NCBI GenBank assembly: GCA_963741625.1
Contig: CAVUIT010000002.1
Location: forward strand, 273,564 to 337,563
DNA from: CAWBBA01 sp963741625
GTDB taxonomy: Bacteria; Desulfobacterota; Desulfomonilia; Desulfomonilales; Desulfomonilaceae
Direction of reading: 5' to 3'
DNA: 64,000 nucleotides
Shown here: piece by piece, positions 26,689 to 37,230 of the stretch
Layout of the letters: every line of letters begins with the position of its first letter
How positions within the stretch are numbered: position 1 is the first letter of the stretch
Position numbers and translations under genes: made by a program
Notes under the pieces: generated by a model
Database searches by the model: none
Told to the model about the DNA's origin: nothing
What the model saw: only the letters and a program-made list of their open reading frames with translations

Positions 26689-27562
26689 TTAAACCCTCTC
26701 TATCCTTTCTAGACCAAAGAAGCCGTACGGCCTGATCAGCATCACAAGGATCAACACGACAAATGTAGCCGGCACTCCTGCTGCGTTGCCCAAATACCCG
26801 GAAACGACACTTTCAACCAGCCCGATCAGTAATCCGCCCAGGATTGCGCCCTCCGGCGACTCCAGACCACCGATAAACGCTGCGGGTATAGCTAGCAACC
26901 CTATGTGGCTCAGGCCGAGCTGGAACCCGAGAGTAGCTCCCATTAAGATTCCGCCTAGCGTTGCTGCGATACCTGCAATGCCCCAAGATATGCTGAAAAT
27001 CCTCCTCACGCTTATTCCCATGCTTTGCATTATCTGGTGCCCTTCAGCCACTCCTCTCATGGCCAGCCCTATTTGGGTGTACCGGAAAAAGAGAAGGAGC
27101 GCTATCATGGAGCCTAGGGCAAGACCAAAAGCGAACAGGTTCTCGGTGGTCAAAACAATGTTCGCAACCTTCACTGGAGCCTCTGGGTAAGATTGTTATT
27201 TGTTGTAACGGATAAGTTCCCCAAATTAATGACACCAATCCTTCCAGGACAAGGGACAGAAAAATAGTCACAGTTATCATGGATATCAATGGCTGCCCTA
27301 TTAATGGGCGCATCGTCAGACGTTCGATGAGAATGCCCATTAAAAAGCCCGAGGGCAGAGCTAGTAACAGAGAAGGAAGCAGATCCAGCTTCAGCGATCC
27401 CTTGAAAAACCAGAAAATGTAAGCTCCCAACAGTAACATGTATCCCTGGGAAAAATTGAGCACGGACGAAGACTTATATATAAGGACAAAGCCAATCGCC
27501 ACGAGCCCGTAAATGGCTCCGTTCATCAAGCCTGCTATAACGATTTTTCCCAAGAACTCCAT
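26689..27562 (-). CDS. livH: Branched-chain-type ABC transporter permease LivH, broken by one extra base
   Basis: The first part (from 27562) reads MEFLGKIVIAGLMNGAIYGL, the standard LivH start, through LNFSQGYMLLLGAYIFW to WGTYPLQQITILP. Near 27183-27190 the frame changes, and the second part continues VKVANIVLTTENLFAFGLAL and ends with GGLESPEGAILGG and RPYGFFG. Skipping one base joins them into a protein of about 290 residues, the normal length with the usual eight or so helices. Everything on both sides is intact, so the break is recent or an error. The partner genes livM, livF and livG lie alongside. Confidence 0.88.
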
Positions 27563-27652
27563 TTGCTCGCCTCTCTATAGATGTGCGTCGCTCTGACGTC
27601 CTCACCGAATCGGCCATGTCTGACTCTCATTGACAGCGCAGAACCATTCTAT

Positions 27653-28462
27653 TTACAGCCACCTCTTTCTTCTCTTGTAGTGTTTAACTTCCCGGTAACT
27701 CTTCTTTTCCCCCAGCTTGCTGAGCCCAAGATAAAATTCCTTAATATCTTCGTTTTCGGCCAACTTAGAAGATGGTCCGTCCATGACTACCCTGCCGTTC
27801 TCCATGACATAGGCGAATTCACTTACGGCAAGGGCTGCCCTGGCATTCTGCTCGACAATAAGGATGCTATTTTTTTCTTCGGCGTTGAAGCGCTTTATGA
27901 TGGAGTAAATCTCCTCTACTACCAGCGGAGCAAGCCCCATCGATGGTTCGTCAAGTAACATGATTTTAGGATGCGCCATCATGGCACGCCCCATTGCCAG
28001 CATTTGCTGCTCCCCACCGGACAAATACCCACTGACAGAATTGCGAAGCCGCGTCAATTTTGGAAAGTAATCATAGACCATGTCCAGATCCTTCTTCGTG
28101 TTGTTATTCCTCAGAATATATCCGCCCAGGCGAAGATTCTCCTCAACGGTGAGGTGCGCCAAAACCTGGCGACCTTCCATAACCTGAATGATGCCTTTCT
28201 TGGCGATTTCCTCCGGACCCAACTTGTCTAGCCTATAACCGTCATATTCAATGCTTCCTGCGGTGACCTCCCCGAGTTCCGTGCGAAGCAAGCCTGAAAT
28301 AGCTTTCAGGGTAGTAGTCTTCCCAGCGCCATTGCTTCCCAGGAGAGAAACAATAGTTCCGTCCCTGATCTCCAGGGAGACACCTCGCAACACCAAAATC
28401 ACTCCAAGATACTTTACCTCAACGTTATTAAGCTTCAGCACTTTGCTCTCCTCGCATCGCAC
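27653..28462 (-). CDS. livF: Branched-chain-type ABC transporter ATP-binding protein LivF
   Basis: A 269-residue ABC ATPase with Walker A GSNGAGKTTTLKAISG near residue 42, the signature YLSGGEQQMLAMGRAMM near 145, and Walker B IMLLDEPSMGLAP. The spacing and the IIQVMEGRQVLAHLTVEENL stretch are LivF-like. It ends with a basic tail (KHYKRRKRWL). It works with LivG to power LivHM. It lies 90 bases before livH, and the ligase gene lies just upstream. Confidence 0.92.
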   Translation of the reverse strand: MRCEESKVLKLNNVEVKYLGVILVLRGVSLEIRDGTIVSLLGSNGAGKTTTLKAISGLLRTELGEVTAGSIEYDGYRLDKLGPEEIAKKGIIQVMEGRQVLAHLTVEENLRLGGYILRNNNTKKDLDMVYDYFPKLTRLRNSVSGYLSGGEQQMLAMGRAMMAHPKIMLLDEPSMGLAPLVVEEIYSIIKRFNAEEKNSILIVEQNARAALAVSEFAYVMENGRVVMDGPSSKLAENEDIKEFYLGLSKLGEKKSYREVKHYKRRKRWL

Positions 28463-28529
28463 TTGATAGCAACGGATTCGGTTAGTAGCTATAAAGCCGG
28501 TTTGCTTCCTTCTGAGGTGCCGATCAATC

Positions 28530-30444
28530 TCACTTTGTGCCTTCTGATTCCTCGTAGACCGTTCGTATTTTCAAATTGGTTTGCACTATTCCCTTTCTGC
28601 CATCTCTATATTTGACCTCGGTTACCACCGGAACTTCCGACTTGCCCCCATATATGGCCTCGATCAGTTCGCGATAACGGTCCCGCAAGAATGATCGCCT
28701 CAGCTTTCTAGTTCTGGTAAGTTCTCCTTCATCAGCGTCAAACTCTTTGTGCAGAAGGACAAATCTCCTCACTTTCGATTCCTCCGGAAGTGTATTGTTA
28801 ACTCTCTGCAAATCCTTTCGTACAAGCCGGCTTACCTCTTCTTTCTGAGACAGATCAACAAACGTAGTATAAGTAATCTGGTTTGCTTCGGCCCATTTTC
28901 CGATGCTTTCAAAATCGATATTTATAATAACAGACAAAAACTCCCTGTCCTTGCCGCCTACAACCATAACGTCTTGAATGAACCTACTGAATTTAAGCTT
29001 CCCCTCGATATATGCAGGCGCGTACCTGTGACCGTTGCTAAGTTCATCCAGATTATCGATTCTATCCAGGTAGAAAAGATGCCTCCTCTCACTTATGTGT
29101 CCTGAGTCCCCTGTATGGAACCAGCCATCTCTGATGGCCTGATCCGTTTTTTCGGGGCTCTTGTAATAACCTGAGAAGATACTGTTTCCACTGACAAGGA
29201 TTTCTTGCTCATCGGATACTCTTATGTCCACTCCGTTGCATATTCTGCCCACACTGTCATTATCAACATCATCCTGGGGGTGCATGCTGACTACACCTGC
29301 TTCCGTGCTACCGTAAACTTGGGCAAGATTAATACCTAATGCCTGAAAGAATCTGAAAAAATCCGGGCTCAGAAAGGCACTTCCTGTCACAGGATATTTT
29401 GTTTTTGCGAACCCAAGTTTGTCCCTGAGTGGAGCGAAGACCAGTATGTCTCCCAGCTTATGAAGTAGCTTCGAGGTGAGACTTATTTTCTTCTTGGAGG
29501 AACGGAAATCAGCCACTTTGTAACCTACGGGCAGGAACAAGTTGTAACAAAACTTTTTCAGGAATCCTGCGTCGTTTACCCGTATTTGAGTCATTGAGGA
29601 AAGGCTCTCCCACTGACGTGGCGTAAACAGTATAAACCGAGGAGATATTTCCCTGTAATCATGCATCAGGGTCTCCGGTTCTTCAGGAAAGTTTATTATG
29701 ACTCCGCAGATGTAATTGTAGCCGGCAAACCATGAATGAAACACAGAAGCAGACGCTAAGGTGGTAATGACATCTTCGCCTTGCTTAAGAGGGGCAAACT
29801 CTTGCATTCGTCTTGATGACTCTATTATTGCATTGTGTGCTATCATGGCGCCTTTGGGCAAACTGGTGGTTCCCGACGTATAGGATATTTGGGCAACATC
29901 CGTGCCCTTGCCCTTGGCAATCAATTCTTCGAAAAAGTCAGGGTGAGCATTTGCACGCGTGGTTCCCATCTCGTTCAGATCATCATAACTTAGGAGGAGG
30001 GGATCCTTATACTTTCTCATGCCTTTCCGATCCCAATATATTAGCTTTTGCACGTCAGGAATGTCGTCTTTAATTTCCAGGATCTTATCAACTTGCTCCT
30101 GGTCTTCAGCTATTACGAACTTGGAGTCAGAATGTTTGATGATATATGCAGCTTCAGACGGGATTGAATCGCTCCACATCGCCACGACCACCCCTCCTGC
30201 GGCCTGTATGGCGGATTCGGCCCAAAAACCCTCGGGCTCATCATCCCCTATGATCGATACCTTGTCTCCCGGCTTCAAGCCCAATTCTACTAAACCCAAG
30301 CACAGTTGCTTTACTTTCTCATAGGAGTCATTCCAGGTATAGTTTTGCCAAATGCCCATATCTTTTCTTCGCAGGGCCACCCTATCTCCCCAGAGCTTGT
30401 CGGTTGCGTATTAGAAACTTGGGATAAGTATCCTCTTCTGACAA
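28530..30444 (-). CDS. AMP-forming acyl-CoA synthetase, N-terminus out of frame by one base
   Basis: An ANL-superfamily ligase of about 638 residues that forms an acyl-CoA from a free acid. Motifs include SYTSGTTSLPKGAM near residue 190 of the main frame, YGSTEAGVVSMHP near 360, and FHTGDSGHISERRHLFYLDR near 425; the extended C-terminal part is typical of long-chain (FAA/LC-FACS) types. The main frame begins at a GTG (30380) that is already inside the conserved KLWGDRVALRRKD segment. The true start is probably the TTG at 30444, eight bases after AGGAGG, giving SEEDTYPKFL and joining after one extra base near 30408-30414. It sits between livG and livF, so it probably activates the imported acid. 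Confidence 0.88.
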
Positions 30445-30468
30445 TGTAACGCCTCCTTTTGAACCCAC

Positions 30469-31254
30469 TCAGTGCTCTCCTAGATATGCTTTAATGACTC
30501 TGTCATTCCTTTTGATCTCGTCAGGAAGCCCTTCGGCAATCTTGACTCCAAAATCGAAGACGATAATCCTGTCAGAGATGTCCATAACTATATCCATATC
30601 GTGCTCAACCAGAAGAATGGTGGTTCCTTTCTCTTCGTTTATGTCCAGGACGAACCTCACCATATCTTCCTTTTCTTCCAGGTTCATCCCTGCTGTCGGC
30701 TCATCCAGAAGGATTACGTCAGGCTCCAGGGCGAGCGCCCTTCCCAGCTCGACTCGTTTGCGTTGTCCATACGGAAGAATCCCCACCTCTTGCTTCCTTA
30801 TCGTTTCCATTTCAAGAAAATCAATAATATCCTCGACCAGCTTTCTTTCTTTAATTTCCTCTCGTTGAGCAAACCCAAAATATAGGCAACTTGATAATAG
30901 ATTACTCCTAAGGTATATGTGCCTTGCTGCGAGTAAATTATCCAAAACAGTCAGACCGGTGAATAACTCTATATTCTGAAAGGTCCTCGCAATCCCAAGG
31001 GCGCAAACTTTATGGGGCGGAAGGCCGGTGATTTCTCGTCCCTTAAAATGTATCTTTCCCTGTGAAGGCCGGTAAAAGCCTGTGATGGTATTGATGATGC
31101 AAGTCTTACCTGCCCCATTGGGTCCTATAATGCTAACTATTTCTCCTTCATTCACATCGAAAATGACATCCGTAAGAGCCTTAACTCCGCCGAAGCTCAG
31201 CTTAATATCTTCGCACCTGAGAATTGGGGCATTACCATTCTCCTTCGTCGCCAT
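30469..31254 (-). CDS. livG: Branched-chain-type ABC transporter ATP-binding protein LivG
   Basis: A 261-residue ABC ATPase with Walker A GPNGAGKTCIINTITGFY near residue 40 and Walker B VILLDEPTAGMNLEEKEDMV near 190. It has the LivG-type insert between them and the C-terminal IAEGLPDEIKRNDRVIKAYL. The signature is unusual: GILPYGQRKRVELGRALA in place of LSxGQQR, a variant common in this subfamily. It is the first transporter gene of the island, directly after lpd. Confidence 0.92.
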   Translation of the reverse strand: MATKENGNAPILRCEDIKLSFGGVKALTDVIFDVNEGEIVSIIGPNGAGKTCIINTITGFYRPSQGKIHFKGREITGLPPHKVCALGIARTFQNIELFTGLTVLDNLLAARHIYLRSNLLSSCLYFGFAQREEIKERKLVEDIIDFLEMETIRKQEVGILPYGQRKRVELGRALALEPDVILLDEPTAGMNLEEKEDMVRFVLDINEEKGTTILLVEHDMDIVMDISDRIIVFDFGVKIAEGLPDEIKRNDRVIKAYLGEH

Positions 31255-31306
31255 AGCTTTCCCTCGTATTTTTAGTCCGTTGTTGAGACCTACAGCCGTC
31301 TTCAGG

Positions 31307-32690
31307 CTAAGGAAGGTGCAAGGCTCCGCCGCTTAGCAACATGGCCGCTTCTCCGATCCCTTCGGAGAGAGTAGGATGAGGATGAATTGTGTGGGCCAAT
31401 TCCTCCACCGTAGCTTCCAATTCCATGGCAAGCACCGCTTCCGCAATGAGTTCTGTAGCATGAGGCCCGATAATGTGAACTCCTAAAACCTCTCCATATT
31501 TTTTGTCGGCAACTATCTTAATCATGCCTTCCGCTTGTTCCATCAGGGATGCCTTTCCGATGGCATGAAATGGAAAACGGCTCACTTGCACCTCTCCTCT
31601 CTCTTTGATTGCATGTTTCTCGGTCAGGCCGACACATGCAACCTCGGGCGATGTGTAAATACAGCGTGGAACAGCCCGATAAGAAAGAGACGAAAGATAT
31701 CCCAGTGCATTGCGGGCTGCACAATCGCCTTCAGCCATAGCCACGTGCGCCAGCAGGATTCCACCCGTCACATCTCCGGCCGCATAGATATGGGGGATGT
31801 TAGTCTGCATTTTATCATTTGCCTCAATCCTCCCCATCTGCGTCTCTAGTCCGATCTTCTCGATATTCATCCCCGCATAGTGCGGTCTCCTGCCAACCGA
31901 TTGGGCGACTTCCGACGTTACAATTTCTTTTTTGCCGCCCGGAGCGGAGAGGATTATCTTCTTATCCTTCCCGACTTTCTCGATCTTCTCAACTGTAGTT
32001 TGGGTTAAGATACCAATCCCTTCTTTTGATAGGGACTCTTGCCAATGCCCGGCTAATCTCTTCATCCTCTGTGGGGATAATCCGATCCGTCATTTCCACA
32101 ATGGAAACCTTAACTCCCATTCTGCTGTAAAATTGGCCAAGCTCGACCCCGATGTAGCCCCCACCGATAATTAGAAGACTGCTGGGAAGAGACTCCATGT
32201 TGAGAAGATCATCGCTTGTAAGAAGGGGAATGTCTGCGCTCCCTGGGAACGAAAGTTGAGCAGGAATAGAGCCCGTGGCCAGAATGAATTTATCTCCGGC
32301 AACGACTTCTCCGGTCTCCACGATTTTCATTGTGTTTGAGTCCGTGAAAGCGGCTGTTCCCTTTAAAACCTTGACCTTTTTGTTCTTTAAAAGGCTTGTT
32401 ACCCCTGCCGTCAGCCGATTGACGATTGTGTTTTTCCGAGCCAACAACCCATTGTAATCAATTTTCAGCTTCTCCGCGGTTAGACCAAAGAGCGAAGCCC
32501 TCTTAACTTCTTCATATAGCGATGCCGAGTGAAGGAACACTTTGGTAGGAATGCATCCCTTATTGAGGCACACCCCTCCCATTTTGTCCTTTTCGATCAG
32601 GGTGACATCCGCCCCCAGCCTGGCCGCCCGAAGGGCCGCGGGATACCCGCCAACACCTCCGCCAACCACTATCACTCGCTCACTTCTCAT
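31307..32690 (-). CDS. lpd: Dihydrolipoyl dehydrogenase (E3), broken by one extra base
   Basis: E3 reoxidises the dihydrolipoyl arm of 2-oxoacid dehydrogenases, using FAD, a redox disulfide and NAD. The first part has the FAD motif VIVVGGGVGGYPAALRAARL, the disulfide GGVCLNKGCIPTK and the NAD motif IIGGGYIGVELGQ. The second part has YAAGDVTGGILLAHVAMAEG and the catalytic HPHPTLSEGIGEA. The frames join at about 32036-32043 after dropping one base, giving about 460 residues, the normal length. I start at the ATG at 32690, seven bases after GAAGG. It is the E3 of the complex encoded just upstream; no other E3 is in the window, so it might also serve glycine cleavage. Confidence 0.92.
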
Positions 32691-32700
32691 GATGCAGCCT

Positions 32701-33882
32701 TCATGCAAGAATAAGAATTGGGTCTTCCATCAATTCTCTCAAAGTCTTCATGAACTCAGCAGCTTTCGCACCATCAATCACTCGATGGTCATAGCTGAGT
32801 GTCAATTTCATCATAGGACGAATCATCACCTCTTTGTTGATGACCACAGGTTTGTCCACAATTGCGCCGACGGCAAGAATCGCACTTTCAGGTTGATTTA
32901 TATTGGCTGTAAACTCCTCGATGCCAAACATACCCAATGAGGAAAGAGTAAAGGTGCTTCCTTTCATTTCGTCAGGTGTCAGCATCCCCGCCCTTCCCTT
33001 TTGAACGACTCCAACTCTGGCGCTGGCCGTCTCGGAAAGAGACTTCCTTGCTATGTCCCAGATCACAGGGACTATGAGACCCTCCTCGAGAGCCATGGCC
33101 ATTCCCATGTGAATGTCATCAAACCAGATTATCCCGTCCGGCGCCCATCTCGTATTCATTATGGGGTGACGGGAAATCGCGCAGGCGGTGATCTTCATGA
33201 GGATATCGGTAATGGTAAGATGAACGCCGGCCACCTTATCTACTGCTGGCGTTAGCTTCTCCTTTGCCTCCAATATATTTGTTGCATCGACTGAAATGGT
33301 CATGTATGTCTGAGCCGTCTCTATCTTGCTTGCGAGCATCTTTTGCGCAATGATCGTTCTCATCCCGGACAATTTTACCAATTTCCCTCCCGCCGTCTGA
33401 GGCATACCTTGCCCAGCAGATGAGGTTACAGGAGCCGATTCTACATCCCTCATCCTGATTCTCCCTCCTATGCCGGAACCAGAGACGCTTCTTAAGTCCA
33501 GACCACGCTCTTTTGCAATCTTCTTGGCCATTGGAGTCGCCCTAATTCTATCTCTCCTGTCTACTCTGACCTCCGCGGCTCGTTTCTCAGTATCTTCAGG
33601 GACTGCCTCACGTTTCTCGGCAGCGAATTCAACTTGCTCTCCTTTTTCCTTGGCAAGCAGCCCAACCACTGATCCGACCGGAACGACCTCATCTTCCTGG
33701 GCAAGGATCCTGGCGAGAAGTCCTGATTCCGATGCTTCCACATCGAAGGTCACTTTCTCCGTCTCAAACACAAAAAGAGTTTCGCCCTTTTCAACCCAGT
33801 CACCTTCTCTTTTCTTCCACTCCACGATTTTGCCTTCTGTCATGGTCAGGCCGATCTTGGGCATCAGTACTTGAATTGCCAT
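32701..33882 (-). CDS. Dihydrolipoamide acyltransferase (E2) of a 2-oxoacid/acetoin dehydrogenase complex
   Basis: A 393-residue E2 that carries the acyl group on a swinging lipoyl arm and passes it to CoA. Domains in order are one lipoyl domain (residues 1-80, lipoyl Lys in ETEKVTFDV), an E3/E1-binding domain near 110-150 (RIRATPMAKKIAKERGLDL), and the catalytic core with the active-site SYDHRVIDGAKAAEF near residue 360. The start at 33882 is preferred because AAGGAAGG precedes it. A single lipoyl domain and this overall size fit acetoin-dehydrogenase or simple pyruvate-dehydrogenase E2. It is immediately followed by E3. Confidence 0.92.
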   Translation of the reverse strand: MAIQVLMPKIGLTMTEGKIVEWKKREGDWVEKGETLFVFETEKVTFDVEASESGLLARILAQEDEVVPVGSVVGLLAKEKGEQVEFAAEKREAVPEDTEKRAAEVRVDRRDRIRATPMAKKIAKERGLDLRSVSGSGIGGRIRMRDVESAPVTSSAGQGMPQTAGGKLVKLSGMRTIIAQKMLASKIETAQTYMTISVDATNILEAKEKLTPAVDKVAGVHLTITDILMKITACAISRHPIMNTRWAPDGIIWFDDIHMGMAMALEEGLIVPVIWDIARKSLSETASARVGVVQKGRAGMLTPDEMKGSTFTLSSLGMFGIEEFTANINQPESAILAVGAIVDKPVVINKEVMIRPMMKLTLSYDHRVIDGAKAAEFMKTLRELMEDPILILA

Positions 33883-34022
33883 GATTTCCTTCCTTCGAGC
33901 CTGCAAATGTTTCGGTGAACGGCTACTTTTTATGGATAGCGGCGGATTTCTTCGTTTCTTTGGGAGATGAGTAAAATTGCCTCTGATCTAGATTCTGTAA
34001 GAGAGCCATCAAGTGAACGGCC

Positions 34023-34994
34023 TCAATAGGCGACCACTCTTTTCACGGCCTTAACCACATCTTCGGCATTTGGTAGGTAATATTTCTCCAGGTTAAATGG
34101 AACCGGAACAAACGGGGCGCCCACTCTCAAAACCGGTGCATCTAAATAATCGAGCATTTCCTCGCTAACCAGGGCTGAGACTTCGGCTCCAAAACCGAAT
34201 GCCTTCACTGCCTCATGAGCGACCACCAATCTTGAGGTTTTTTCGACCGAGTTGAAGATGGTTTCTTTATCTAAAGGGCTAATTGTTCTCAAATCGATGA
34301 CTTCCACATCGATTCCTTCGTCGGATAGAGACTTGGCCGCGTCTAACGCTTCATGTACCATTCGGGACGCTGTGACGACAGTCACATCTTTGCCTGTCCT
34401 CTTCACATCCGCTTTGCCTATTGGAACAAGATACTCGTCATCGGGTATCTCTCCTTTCGAACCGTAAAGGGCTTTGTTCTCCAGGAAGATGACAGGATTG
34501 TCATCTCGAATTGCGGACTTGAGCAATCCCTTCACATCGTATGGGGTCGCCGGCATAACAACCTTCAATCCCGGGATGTGGGCAAACCAAGACTCCAGGC
34601 ACTGGGAATGCTGGGGACCTGCATTGAGGCCGCCTCCGCCTGGGGCTCGGACGACCATCGGCAGCTTGTACATGCCTCCGAACATGTAGCGGATCTTGGC
34701 CATTTGGTTGACAATCTGATCCATGCAAACTGTCAAGAAGTCCGCAAACATAATCTCAGCAACTGGTCTAAGGCCGGCAGCAGCAGCACCGATGGCAAGT
34801 CCTACAATGGCCGATTCGCTGATCGGCGTATCCCTGACCCGCCTATCACCGTATGTTTCCAATAGCCCCTTGGTGGCGCTGAAAGCACCGCCGGGACCTC
34901 CCACATCCTCACCGATTATGAAAACATTCTCATCTCTGGCCATTTCTTCATTCAAGGCTTCTGAGATTGCTCTGATATATCGTGTCTCTCTCAT
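34023..34994 (-). CDS. 2-oxoacid/acetoin dehydrogenase E1 component, beta subunit
   Basis: A 323-residue transketolase-like beta subunit. Family features are RETRYIRAISEALNEEMARD at the start, EDVGGPGGAFSATKGL near residue 30, TPISESAIVGLAIGAAAAGL near 55, and VIDLRTISPLDKETIF with VVAHEAVKAFGFGAEV in the C-terminal domain. It forms the alpha2beta2 thiamine-diphosphate enzyme with the next gene upstream. The heterodimeric E1 with short alpha and beta chains is shared by acetoin, branched-chain and pyruvate dehydrogenases, so the substrate remains undecided. Confidence 0.92.
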   Translation of the reverse strand: MRETRYIRAISEALNEEMARDENVFIIGEDVGGPGGAFSATKGLLETYGDRRVRDTPISESAIVGLAIGAAAAGLRPVAEIMFADFLTVCMDQIVNQMAKIRYMFGGMYKLPMVVRAPGGGGLNAGPQHSQCLESWFAHIPGLKVVMPATPYDVKGLLKSAIRDDNPVIFLENKALYGSKGEIPDDEYLVPIGKADVKRTGKDVTVVTASRMVHEALDAAKSLSDEGIDVEVIDLRTISPLDKETIFNSVEKTSRLVVAHEAVKAFGFGAEVSALVSEEMLDYLDAPVLRVGAPFVPVPFNLEKYYLPNAEDVVKAVKRVVAY

Positions 34995-35017
34995 GTCACG
35001 CTTCTCCAGTTTGGCAA

Positions 35018-35974
35018 TTATGCATAGACGTCAGTGAATAGCTCCTCAGGGCCGGCAATTGGGCTACTCTCCGCAAAAGCAAGGGCTTCTTCGATCTCTG
35101 TTTTAATCTTGGCCTCCAACGCATCAAGGTACTCTTGGTCGATGTGTTTGGATTTAAACAAAAACTTTTCGAACTTGATGATGGGATCAAACTCTCTTGC
35201 TTCCTGAACTTCACTCGGATCCCGGTATTTCTGAGGGTCGCCGGCGTAATGACCGAACCAGCGATGGGTTTTGCATTCCAGTAGTGTGGGGCCTTCGCCC
35301 TTCCGAGCTTTTTTTACTGCCTTCTGTGCAACTTCGCGGACTTTCAAAACATCATCCCCGTCCACGGTTACCCCCTGCATCCCGTAAGATTCTGCTCTCT
35401 TGCTGATGTTTTCCAACTTCATGTAGACCTTTTGAGGGGTGAACTGGGCCCATCCATTGTTTTCACAACAAAAGATAATCGGAAGATTCCACAATGCCGC
35501 CAGGTTTAGAGATTCGTGAAAAGTGCCTTGATTTGTGGCTCCATCCCCAAAAAAACAGACCGTGACTTTCTTCTCTCCCCTGTATGATGAAGCAAATGCG
35601 GTTCCCAGAGAAATCGGAAGGCCTGCACCTACGATCCCATTCGAACCAGCAACACCAGCTTCCTTGGAAGCGACATGCATTGAACCGGCTTTTCCCTTAC
35701 AGAATCCGTCTTTCCGACCGTAAATTTCTGCCATGAAACGGTTCAACTCAATCCTTTTGGCCAATGCCTGCCCATGTCCTCTGTGGGTGGTAAAAATCGA
35801 GTCATCCGCTTTCAAGCACGAACACACCCCGGCCGCCACCGCCTCTTGCCCAATCCCTACATGAATGAATCCCGGTATTTTCCCCTTGGCAAATACGTCT
35901 AAGAGACATTCCTCAACACGTCTAACCTTCAACATCAAATAGAGAAGGTCTAAGAGTACTTCTTTGTTGACCAT
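35018..35974 (-). CDS. 2-oxoacid/acetoin dehydrogenase E1 component, alpha subunit
   Basis: A 318-residue thiamine-diphosphate-binding alpha subunit. The TPP motif runs from GDGATNQGTFHESLNLAALW near residue 145 to the CCENNGWAQ end. GIGQEAVAAGVCSCL and FTTHRGHGQALAKRIE near 40-75 and KTHRWFGHYAGDPQKYRDP near 235 are typical of the acetoin/pyruvate group. It is the first gene of the four-gene dehydrogenase unit (E1alpha-E1beta-E2-E3), with 23 bases to the beta gene. The TetR regulator lies about 590 bases upstream on the same strand and is the likely controller. Confidence 0.92.
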   Translation of the reverse strand: MVNKEVLLDLLYLMLKVRRVEECLLDVFAKGKIPGFIHVGIGQEAVAAGVCSCLKADDSIFTTHRGHGQALAKRIELNRFMAEIYGRKDGFCKGKAGSMHVASKEAGVAGSNGIVGAGLPISLGTAFASSYRGEKKVTVCFFGDGATNQGTFHESLNLAALWNLPIIFCCENNGWAQFTPQKVYMKLENISKRAESYGMQGVTVDGDDVLKVREVAQKAVKKARKGEGPTLLECKTHRWFGHYAGDPQKYRDPSEVQEAREFDPIIKFEKFLFKSKHIDQEYLDALEAKIKTEIEEALAFAESSPIAGPEELFTDVYA

Positions 35975-36563
35975 AACTGGATCTCCTAGAAATGAGAGTT
36001 AACCATCCGCCTGGACAGCGCATTAGCCGGTTTGAAACGTGACCGGCAGGAGCGCCGTCGCATTACCTGAAAAGAGGCTGGCATTCATTAGCGCAGCATC
36101 GGGTGTGATAATCAAGCAACACTTCGTGCCCTTGCCATGCGGCCATCATGCTGATATAATGGCCTAATTGGCTCTCAGATTTCAAAGTCAAATGTGATTT
36201 GCCTTGTCCGGTCTCAACCAATGTGGCAATGCAAAAGTCCTGTTACTTCCAGCCTTGTCCTCAAAGGGCTCTGGCAGTGGCTCCAGCAGACTCGGAGCTA
36301 TACACTCGGTCTGGAACTCTCTCCAGAGACCGAGAGATAATCCTAACGCAGCGAGACGAGTCGCCACCTGGCTCCACATGGTTCACAGTTAACGCAGTTG
36401 ATTCGGATATCACAGAAAGAAGAGCGGCTTAGGTAGAAGGCATCCAGCCGCAGAATGCAACCTCACGCGCGCCTTCTTTCACTATTCGATTGAGTTTGGA
36501 GAGGATATCGTTTGCCACCTCTTCATATAGAGAGATATGTCGGTTGAGAAAATTACAAGCCCC
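35975..36563. other. Leader region between tetR and the dehydrogenase operon
   Basis: Nearly 590 bases with no supportable gene. It probably carries the promoter of the dehydrogenase operon. A half-site GCCGGTTTG, matching one arm of the tetR palindrome, occurs near 36026-36034, but the second arm is missing. Confidence 0.4.
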
Positions 36564-37200
36564 TCATCCGAGACTACTCCGAGCGTCAGATGACACCTGC
36601 TTGTAGCCGCTTACTCCCTTCATGAAAATGTCGTAACAAATCTGAGATAGTTCTTGGAGGGTGATGGGTCCTTCGGAATCGTACCAATACATGATTGAAT
36701 TGCACATCCCGAACAAAGAGAAGGTTATGGCGTTTAATTTATCCCGGCGGAATACTGCCGTTGAAGAAATCTGAAAGGACATCAGTCAACATTTTTGCAT
36801 ATTTTTTTTCTTTTGCAGCAACGGTCTTGAAATATTTTGAGGGCAGGTTACGCGAATCAATTAGCAGTGCCTTGGCCTCGGGTATTTTTGTATTATAAAG
36901 GTTTAAATGCCGGAAGATGATGAACTTGATCTTTGACGAATTATCCGAAATCTCTTTCAGTTCGTCCTCTAGCCCTCCTAAAAGGAGGTCCATATAGTTA
37001 TCTAAAACAAAGTAAAGGATTTCATGTTTACTGGAGAAATAGTGGTAAATACCTCCCTTGCTTAATTTGGCAGCAGCGGAAATTTCCTTCAAGCTTGTTT
37101 CCAAATACCCCTTCTCATCAAATAGCTTTGCGGCCGCCCTTCCAATGGCACACTTTTTGTCTAATTCTTTAGTGTTATTGTTTTTCAGGCTCTTTTCCAT
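36564..37200 (-). CDS. TetR/AcrR-family transcriptional regulator, broken by one extra base
   Basis: The N-terminal part (from the ATG at 37200) has a clear TetR helix-turn-helix: GRAAAKLFDEKGYLETSLKE, then AKLSKGGIYHYFSSKHEILY. The frame ends at 36739, but the next frame continues RRDKLNAITFSLFGMCNSIM to VSGYKQV, the expected ligand-domain end. Dropping one base near 36741-36755 (the CC in ATTCCGCC) gives about 210 residues, the usual length. An upstream start at 37278 is rejected because it would run through a perfect palindrome that looks like this protein's own operator. It is the probable regulator of the catabolic island; the effector may be an acyl-CoA. Confidence 0.85.
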
Positions 37201-37230
37201 CGGAACCGACCTTGAAGGCGTCTTGCGGTC

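Noticed and set aside
28496..28504. Second TetR operator before livF
   Set aside because: Only one half (GCCGGTTTG) of the palindrome is present.
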